This document shows, piece after piece, positions 56,862-62,482 of a stretch of DNA of 62,482 nt. Made by a program: the position numbers and the translations under genes. The notes under the pieces are model-generated. The model had not been told where the DNA came from. It was given only the letters and a program-made list of their open reading frames with translations, and did no database searches. Source of the stretch: an uncultured Rhodospirillales bacterium (GTDB lineage: Bacteria; Pseudomonadota; Alphaproteobacteria; Acetobacterales; Acetobacteraceae); NCBI GenBank assembly GCA_903844135.1, contig CAIMSN010000007.1, positions 1-62,482 on the forward strand. Direction: 5' to 3'. Position 1 is the stretch's first letter, and every line of letters begins with the position of its first letter.

Positions 56862-57428
56862 GCAGACACTCCGCGCCCGATTAGGTCGGCAACGAGACCG
56901 TATTGACCCGTGACTTACTCCTACCAGACGAGAGGATATTTGTCCCAACCTCGCCAGGGAAGGGAAACGGGCCGTCGCAGCGAGAACGTATTACAAGCGT
57001 CTGCTATCTCGCAGAGACATGTCGCCATGTGCTACGGACGGCAGGTCATGCCAGAGGTCCCAAATAGACCGAGAAAACGAAAACGAAGCAGGAAACGACT
57101 TTGCTAGGAACGCTGGAGGCTTCGATAGCCGGTTCCCCTGCACTGAGACCGGAACAACGAACGGTCCGAGGGTTCGCATGCAAGGTCAGGCCTATGGCCA
57201 TTTGGAACCAGAACCCGGGCGGTTCGGCCTGCATTGTGTTTTATTCGAAGAAACGCCAGCCTGGCGGCTGTCTGTCGACGTTCGTCCGCGAGCCTAAACG
57301 AGAAGCAAACTAATAAGAGCGCTTGTCGGTTAAGACTTGGCTGATACCCAATTTGGAGACATACTTTTGTGGGATTTCACTAAACACCGTCGTGCTTCAA
57401 CGACCTCCCGCTTGGGGACGCATTTTGT
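56862..57428. other. Low-GC intergenic region within the island
   Basis: This 567-nt gap separates divergent genes. Only short overlapping ORFs without family features occur (for example 57019-57297 plus, 56991-57179 minus). Promoters for both neighbours are expected here; no gene is called. Confidence 0.5.
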
Positions 57429-58358
57429 GTGGAGACGAACTTGCACGAGATTATAGAGATTTACAGATCGGATAATGTTCGCGTACAGGCAAATACCATT
57501 CAACCCCGGTCAGATACTATAGTGGTAACCTTTGCGCACTGGCATCCTACGGAACAATCTCTGGAAGGCAAGGGCTTCGCCGAGGATTTTATCGCGTCAC
57601 TCGGCTTTGATTGTTTGTGCTTCAAGTGCGCAACCAATGCCTGGTGGCTCTACGAAGATATGCCAAAGGCGATCGGAATCGCCGCTAATTTTCTTTCGGG
57701 ATGGCCACATGTGTTAACATATGGAAGTAGCATGGGAGGGTACGCCGCCATAAGATTCGCGGCATCGCTTGGAGCCGAGAAAGCGATAGCGATATCTCCG
57801 CAATACTCAATCGATCCTGGAAAGATGCCGACTGAAAATCGCTGGGCGAAGGAACGCCAGGAGATTAGTTTTGAGCTTGAGTCGACGATTCAAAAGTCAT
57901 CCAACTGCAGTTACATAGCGATATACGATCCACTTTTTTCGATGGATGCACTACACGTCTGTCAACTTGCCAAGAGTTTGACGATAGACCGATTGGGTTT
58001 TCCGGTCAGCGGACACCCCGCAATCGAAGGTCTGCTCGACGCCGGGGCGACTCGGTCGGTTATTACAGAGATCATGTCGGGGACATTCGATCCGCCCGCA
58101 GCACGTCGCAGGTTGCGTGCGGCGCGACGTAGCTCACCGCGATACTGGCTGGAGTTATCATTTCGCTGCCAAGAGCATGGGCACTTTGAGTGGGCGCTTA
58201 GCGCTGCCTTGGCGTATGCCGCTATGGCACCAGACGCTGTGCAAGCCTATCGCTGGGCGTTTGCGCGTGCTGGGCAGATGTCGATCTCTATTCATGACAC
58301 TTTGTTGGACGACCTCGACGAGCCACTCAGAATCGCCGCCGCCGCTGCGCTTGAGTAA
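57429..58358 (+). CDS. Alpha/beta-hydrolase-fold protein of unknown function
   Basis: A 309-residue protein that I do not recognise by name. TIVVTFAHWHPTEQSLEGKG could be the first strand and oxyanion region, and TYGSSMGGYAAIRFAASLGA is a clear nucleophile elbow (GxSxGG) at about residues 97-116; a histidine in FPVSGHPAIEGLLDAG could complete a triad. The C-terminal 90 residues are helical and Ala/Arg-rich, possibly a TPR-like tail. GTG start at 57429, with an inner TTG alternative (57441). Its place between glycan genes suggests a glycan or acyl esterase, as an inference. Confidence 0.65.
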   Translation: METNLHEIIEIYRSDNVRVQANTIQPRSDTIVVTFAHWHPTEQSLEGKGFAEDFIASLGFDCLCFKCATNAWWLYEDMPKAIGIAANFLSGWPHVLTYGSSMGGYAAIRFAASLGAEKAIAISPQYSIDPGKMPTENRWAKERQEISFELESTIQKSSNCSYIAIYDPLFSMDALHVCQLAKSLTIDRLGFPVSGHPAIEGLLDAGATRSVITEIMSGTFDPPAARRRLRAARRSSPRYWLELSFRCQEHGHFEWALSAALAYAAMAPDAVQAYRWAFARAGQMSISIHDTLLDDLDEPLRIAAAAALE

Positions 58359-58903
58359 CGGTTATATGCCGTGGCATTTAGCCCAGTGGTGTTTTCCTGT
58401 CCGGATACAACTATATCCGCAGGGATATGGAGTTACCTTCAGCTCACGAAGAAAGCGAAAGTGGCGGCGGTCTGTCGATGACCGCGTGGCGTTTAGATAC
58501 GCGGAGGTTGCCGCCCGGGCTATATGCTCAGAAGTTCGAGATCCGGACAGTTCGGTTCAATCCCGCCACTGTTGGTGCCCGCTTAGTAGATAACCCGTGA
58601 CCGATGGCAGACATCGTCCTCCGATATCACCCAACGCAAATGCCTGCAAATCTCGAAACAACCCTACTCGTGAGATCGTGCTTTTTGCATTCCCATTTGA
58701 GTGATGGCGGTATGTAGCCACGCCGGACGCCCGGCTCGAGATGAAAACGTCTGCACAAGCTCGAGCATGGTCTTCATGTTATCGTTACGGATGAACGTGG
58801 ACATGCGGTGTTTCCTGCTCGGCATGCAGATCGTTGATCGCCATGACGACGTAGTCCTGTATTCGGCGCTCGAATGCGATGCCGCCCGGGCTTTGATCAC
58901 CCG
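58359..58903. other. Gene-poor segment of the island
   Basis: This 545-nt stretch holds only small ORFs in several frames (for example 58701-58937 plus and 58664-58900 minus) with no recognisable family. It may contain decayed remnants. No terminator hairpin with a T-run was found. Confidence 0.5.
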
Positions 58904-60232
58904 TCACTTGAAATACTTCTCTGAAAGAGTCTCGTAGGTTTCTCTCAACTCCGCAATACCATGTAGTTTTTCAATCCGTTCCCTATGCTTGCGGTGAACT
59001 TCGATCAAAGCGTTCGCGATAGTTACGTTTGCCGAAATATTAACTATCTCCGCCGCCAGGGCCTCGAGAGTTTGTGGCGGTATCGGTCGAAAGTTTTCTG
59101 AACAAGCACGCGGATTCCATTCGAAAAACTGGTCATACTCCCTCTTAAATTGACCAGTTGACAGCTCCAAGGAGTCGCCTCGGCCTTTCTTTATAACAAA
59201 ATCGAGAAACGATTTGCTCCAGAAATGTTCTAGCGTGGGCCCGATATAACTTTTTTCTACTGGTAACCAGCGGTCGGAGTGACCAATAGCACAACCATCC
59301 GCGTTGCACAGCGACACATCCGCATCTGTCGTCGGAACGTGTACCTCACACATGCCAACGATTCTCGATACGCGCGAGATCGATTTGAAACCACCCTGAA
59401 TCTCCGCATGGCAATACTTTGAGAGCGGACTCAATGTGTCTGTAGAGAAACTAGGCGACGCGAACCGCCAGTGCCATGGCAGGCGAATAATATCTCGTTG
59501 CGGATTTACGCCGGTTGAGTTCAGATCGGCAATGAATTCTTCGATTGTATTTTGATAGGAATCATCAATGATAAGGAACTCGTCGGCATCTATGAACATA
59601 ACCCACTCGAAGTCCTGGAGACCATCTAGAAGTAGCACTGCATGCTGATACGCCTTCTTCTGCGGATCGATACCTGTCTCGAAAACATTATCTATAACGG
59701 TTACATTTCCTAGTGTAAGGAAGGCAGTCAACAAGGCGTCCGAACCGTCATCATTGTCATTTGTATAGATAAAAAAATGCTCGACCCCTAGCAGCCGGTA
59801 GTGAGCCATCCACTCGACAAGATATATGCCCTCATTACGAGCCATCAGGACGGCAGCGATTTTTCGTCTCGGCACCAATCTCACATTCCATGCTAGGTTC
59901 GCGAGCTGCAATGCTGTGAGATCATGCTGGAAGCACGTGTAAGATACCGCATCCAGATCCCGGCCGATCGACAATCGACCAGCCCGAGGCCCTCCTCCTC
60001 CCGCGCGAGCTTTCGCAACCTTCTCAGCTAAACTTGCGGCGTAGGGAACATCTTGCTCCGTCACGATAAGGCTAGCCGGAAGCTCAGTCGTGAGCCCGCA
60101 AATCAGCATAGCCAGTGCTGGAAAATGGAGGAGGTTTTGATCATGAGGGTACGATTTGGCGAAAAAGTCACCAAGTTCTTCGTGTGAAGATTCGGCTATT
60201 ATTGACCGAAATCCTCTGCTGGCATCAACCAT
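58904..60232 (-). CDS. Glycosyltransferase family 2/92-like protein
   Basis: A 442-residue protein with an N-terminal unknown part (1-130) and a GT-A domain of the Glyco_tranf_2_4/GT92 kind: IAAVLMARNEGIYLVEWMAH, YRLLGVEHFFIYTNDNDDGS, and the metal-binding DxD in WVMFIDADEFLII. A C-terminal part follows with FKSISRVSRIVG and GHSDRWLPVE. Predicted to extend a surface polysaccharide. Lower GC than the core genome. Confidence 0.83.
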   Translation of the reverse strand: MVDASRGFRSIIAESSHEELGDFFAKSYPHDQNLLHFPALAMLICGLTTELPASLIVTEQDVPYAASLAEKVAKARAGGGGPRAGRLSIGRDLDAVSYTCFQHDLTALQLANLAWNVRLVPRRKIAAVLMARNEGIYLVEWMAHYRLLGVEHFFIYTNDNDDGSDALLTAFLTLGNVTVIDNVFETGIDPQKKAYQHAVLLLDGLQDFEWVMFIDADEFLIIDDSYQNTIEEFIADLNSTGVNPQRDIIRLPWHWRFASPSFSTDTLSPLSKYCHAEIQGGFKSISRVSRIVGMCEVHVPTTDADVSLCNADGCAIGHSDRWLPVEKSYIGPTLEHFWSKSFLDFVIKKGRGDSLELSTGQFKREYDQFFEWNPRACSENFRPIPPQTLEALAAEIVNISANVTIANALIEVHRKHRERIEKLHGIAELRETYETLSEKYFK

Positions 60233-60313
60233 TAGGACTTCCCATGACCATATTTCAGTTTTGAGGCAGCCACTTAGACCTTTATAAGGCGAAAAACTCT
60301 CCTGACTTGACTG

Positions 60314-61489
60314 TCAAAGAAGAGTGTCCCGAACCTGCAGCACCTTCCGCACAGTGCTGGGGACGTCAATCGACCAACGCTTGTGCGTCGGGCTTGGATC
60401 GCTCCTGTCCGCCAGCCCAAAGGCGATGCCATATACGTGGCCACAAGACGAGAAATAGTTACAATGGGCATATAGCCAATCCGGGAAGGCTTCTATGTCG
60501 ACGATGCCGGTTCCCGGCGCGCTGAAGGCTGTATTGAACATCCCGGCGCCGGAGGCGCCAACAACCATCGCCGCGGACGCAAAGAGACGGACTTGATCGA
60601 TGAACGACCTGGTCTCAGGCTCGACGACCTCAAAACCTTGCCCCTCCAAGGCAGCAATCATAGAGGGTTCGTCAATAAAGTTACGCACATTTTCAAAGTT
60701 TGCCGCCGCGGCGCGAGACCGCCGAGAGATGTAGATCAGGCGATCACGTCTTTGCTGTATCCCGTGGCGAGCCAGAGTCTCTTTGTAAAAGATCAATGTT
60801 TCTTCACTCATGTAAGCAAAGGGATTCAAATTGACCGGCACGTAGATCTCAGAGAGCTTGTAACAAGATCCGAGATTAACATCTATGATGTCTTCATCTT
60901 TAACACCGAAAAAATTTAACATCCTCTTCTGCCATGGGAGCGGGCACCAGCACATCACTTTGATGTTGCCGCCAAAGTGCTTCCGAAAAAGCAGTTTGGG
61001 GAGGACGCGGAAAAGCCAGGAGCCGTAATTCGAGGGCTCGGTCGACATTAGAGACAAAACTGGCTCTTCGATTGCTTGGAAAGGATGATCTAGTCGTGAG
61101 GAGGCGTAGCCGCCGAGCACCTTGGCAACGTCCGTATCTTCGTAAGCCAAGGACGTCATTCGATTGGTAAAGACGTCCATCTGGGTTGTGCAGGCTTCGG
61201 CTGTTGTCAGAATTTGGTCCAAAATGATTGAGCCATCCGTGTCAACGACTAGGCGCTGGCCAATTGAGCGGGCGTTCCTGATACGGCGATAGCCCATTGG
61301 GGTCCGCGGAGTCGTCCAACCCTGAGCCAGACCGCCGCCCAGGCCCGTATTGTGGGGATCGAATACAAAAACGGGCGGCCTTTCTATATAGACTGGCTGC
61401 TCGCTGGGCCTGAGAACCGTGATTTGTGAGGACGCGGTTTGAACCGCATCTGGTGGCACGAGCTCGGAAGGCAGAAGGCTCAGTTTCAT
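60314..61489 (-). CDS. Glycosyltransferase family 61 (DUF563) protein
   Basis: A 391-residue enzyme. Typical GT61 features are YGSWLFRVLPKLLFRKHFGG, RLIYISRRSRAAAANFENV, and the late block RLFASAAMVVGASGAGMFNT. Bacterial members act in capsule or LPS synthesis. The ATG at 61489 has AGGAAA 6 nt upstream; the frame is open to 61597 but that part looks non-coding. It is 81 nt upstream of the GT92-like gene on the same strand, so the two may be co-transcribed. Confidence 0.85.
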   Translation of the reverse strand: MKLSLLPSELVPPDAVQTASSQITVLRPSEQPVYIERPPVFVFDPHNTGLGGGLAQGWTTPRTPMGYRRIRNARSIGQRLVVDTDGSIILDQILTTAEACTTQMDVFTNRMTSLAYEDTDVAKVLGGYASSRLDHPFQAIEEPVLSLMSTEPSNYGSWLFRVLPKLLFRKHFGGNIKVMCWCPLPWQKRMLNFFGVKDEDIIDVNLGSCYKLSEIYVPVNLNPFAYMSEETLIFYKETLARHGIQQRRDRLIYISRRSRAAAANFENVRNFIDEPSMIAALEGQGFEVVEPETRSFIDQVRLFASAAMVVGASGAGMFNTAFSAPGTGIVDIEAFPDWLYAHCNYFSSCGHVYGIAFGLADRSDPSPTHKRWSIDVPSTVRKVLQVRDTLL

Positions 61490-61669
61490 CACGTTTCCTG
61501 TGTCAGGCTCGGGTCGGGTGCTCGCGACGCCCCACCGCGTCATTTTTGAGCCTACTGTATGGCGCAACATGGTGGGAGTGGGCGCCCCGGAAGACAATCA
61601 AAAATCCAAGCGAAGAATCTGCGGCCCACGACTCGACGTTCATAGGTGCGTCACGCCGAGGGCCGACGT

Positions 61670-62482
61670 TCAAACCACCCCCGCCCGCAGCAGATCGTGC
61701 ACATGCACCAGCCCCACCGGTACGCCGCCCTCCACCACGAACATCGCAGTGATCCGCGCCGCGTTCATCCGGGCGAGCGCCTGCATCGCCAGCGTGTCGC
61801 CATCCAGCGTCTGCGGCCGGGCGCCCATCGCGTCCAGGATCGGCCGGTCGCGGAAATCCGCCTGGAAGGCGCGGCGCACGTCGCCGTCGGTCAGCACGCC
61901 GATCAGGTGGCCCTGCGCGTCCACCACCCCGGCAATCCCGAAGCTCTTCGACGTCATTTCCACGATGCCCCGCGACAGCGGCGCATCCGACGGCACCAGC
62001 GGCAGCGCCGCGCCGGCATGCATGAGCTGCCGCACCTGGGTCAGACGGGCGCCCAGCTTGCCGCCGGGATGGAAGCGCTGGAAATCCTTGGGCGTGAAGC
62101 CGCGCCGCTCCAGCAGCAGGATCGCCAGCGCGTCGCCTGCGGCGAGCTGCATCAGCGTCGAGGTGGTCGGCGCCAGGCCGTTCGGACAGGCCTCGACGGC
62201 ATCGGGCAGGAACAGGCCGAGATCGGCGGCGCGCCCCAGCGTGCTCTCCGGCCGGGCGGTCAGCGCGATCAGCGGCATGCCGAAGCGGCGCGTGTAGTCG
62301 ACGATGTCGGCGAGCTCGGTGGTCTCGCCCGACCAGGACAAAGCCAGCACCACGTCGGTCTCGCGCAGCACGCCGAGATCGCCGTGGCTGGCCTCGGCCG
62401 GATGCAGGAAATGGCTCGGCGTGCCGGTCGAGGCCAGGGTGGCGGCGAGCTTCTTGCCGACATGGCCGGACTTGCCCATGCC
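61670..62482 (-). CDS. KpsF/GutQ/KdsD-type sugar-phosphate isomerase (partial, N-terminus outside window)
   Basis: The visible 271 residues begin inside the SIS domain at GMGKSGHVGKKLAATLASTG; SWSGETTELADIVDYTRRFG and NGLAPTTSTLMQLAAGDALA are D-arabinose-5-phosphate isomerase signatures, and two CBS domains follow (about 145-271, LMHAGAALPLVPSDAPLSRG onward). The reaction interconverts ribulose-5-phosphate and arabinose-5-phosphate for Kdo synthesis. High-GC codon use returns here, marking the right edge of the island. It may be the essential kdsD or a capsule-linked kpsF. Confidence 0.93.
   Translation of the reverse strand, partial: GMGKSGHVGKKLAATLASTGTPSHFLHPAEASHGDLGVLRETDVVLALSWSGETTELADIVDYTRRFGMPLIALTARPESTLGRAADLGLFLPDAVEACPNGLAPTTSTLMQLAAGDALAILLLERRGFTPKDFQRFHPGGKLGARLTQVRQLMHAGAALPLVPSDAPLSRGIVEMTSKSFGIAGVVDAQGHLIGVLTDGDVRRAFQADFRDRPILDAMGARPQTLDGDTLAMQALARMNAARITAMFVVEGGVPVGLVHVHDLLRAGVV

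Larger units (their letters stand above)
54275..61669. mobile_element. Putative horizontally acquired surface-glycan island
   Basis: From inside tyrS to the end of the kpsF-like gene, GC content and codon choice are clearly lower than on both sides, gene density falls, and two gaps of over 500 nt without genes occur. Content: a secreted beta-helix protein, an alpha/beta-hydrolase-fold protein and two glycosyltransferases. No integrase, transposase, tRNA or flanking repeat is seen, so homologous exchange anchored in tyrS and kpsF is more likely than site-specific integration. Confidence 0.65.

Noticed and set aside
58664-58937. Overlapping 78-codon ORFs on both strands in the island
   Set aside because: No start context, no recognisable family, and both conflict with each other; the plus one also runs into the glycosyltransferase gene.

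Overview
The window is GC-rich chromosomal DNA from an alphaproteobacterium, most likely a member of the Acetobacteraceae/Rhodospirillales. This is an inference from base composition, frequent GTG/TTG starts, an F0 ATP synthase operon with a b/b' pair (atpI-B-E-F'-F) and the overall family content; no rRNA or tRNA gene was found to anchor the taxonomy. Nearly all genes are dense, with ATGA/GTGA overlaps that mark operons.

Layout. 1-5801 (minus): the 5' part of a crotonase resembling the DSF synthase RpfF, then an operon GST - GT4 glycosyltransferase - O-antigen ligase - CobW GTPase - WD40 protein. 5841-8310: a 14-bp tandem repeat, a HAD phosphatase, a relic of a universal stress protein (USP) gene, and a CrcB fluoride channel fused to two USP domains, preceded by a fluoride riboswitch. 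8410-11195 (minus): GH15 hydrolase and lipid A acyltransferase. 11274-18335 (plus): promoter, tandem glycine riboswitch and sdaA-glyA-gcvT-gcvP, a route from glycine through serine to pyruvate, but with no gcvH. 18346-19038: a Phd/VapC toxin-antitoxin pair with a palindromic operator. 19137-20684: YjbR protein, a nested inverted-repeat element and a sulfotransferase. 20762-24833 (plus): a promoter with a Fur-like palindrome driving an OprB porin, a secreted beta-propeller and an EfeB-type peroxidase. 24871-27461: F0 ATP synthase genes. 27498-33130: GT2, two palindromic repeats, an ArnT-like transferase, small membrane and lipoproteins, FadL and MAPEG. 33117-37490: a DoxX-cupin-SMP30-VOC operon divergent from a GMC oxidoreductase. 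37515-45828: cell-surface glycan genes (two FkbM methyltransferases, a three-domain glycosyltransferase, an acyltransferase) and a Tat-exported ferritin-like protein. 45894-47412: an OYE reductase divergent from an ArsR regulator across a palindrome. 47393-51089: mnmA, ferredoxin and two cysteine desulfurases (sulfur trafficking). 51480-54578: alpha/beta hydrolase, anmK, tyrS.

From about 54,275, inside the 3' end of tyrS, to about 61,670, base composition and codon use change abruptly to much lower GC. This segment looks like a horizontally acquired surface-glycan island: a secreted beta-helix/tailspike-like protein, an unrecognised alpha/beta-hydrolase-fold protein and two glycosyltransferases. 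The window ends in a kpsF/kdsD-type isomerase of normal composition.

The most unusual points are the CrcB-USP fusion under a fluoride riboswitch with a possible coupling leader ORF, the gcvH-less riboswitch operon, the chimeric tyrS at the island edge, the three-in-one glycosyltransferase, the nested inverted-repeat element beside the sulfotransferase stop, and several gene 3' ends that are repeated just past their stop codons.
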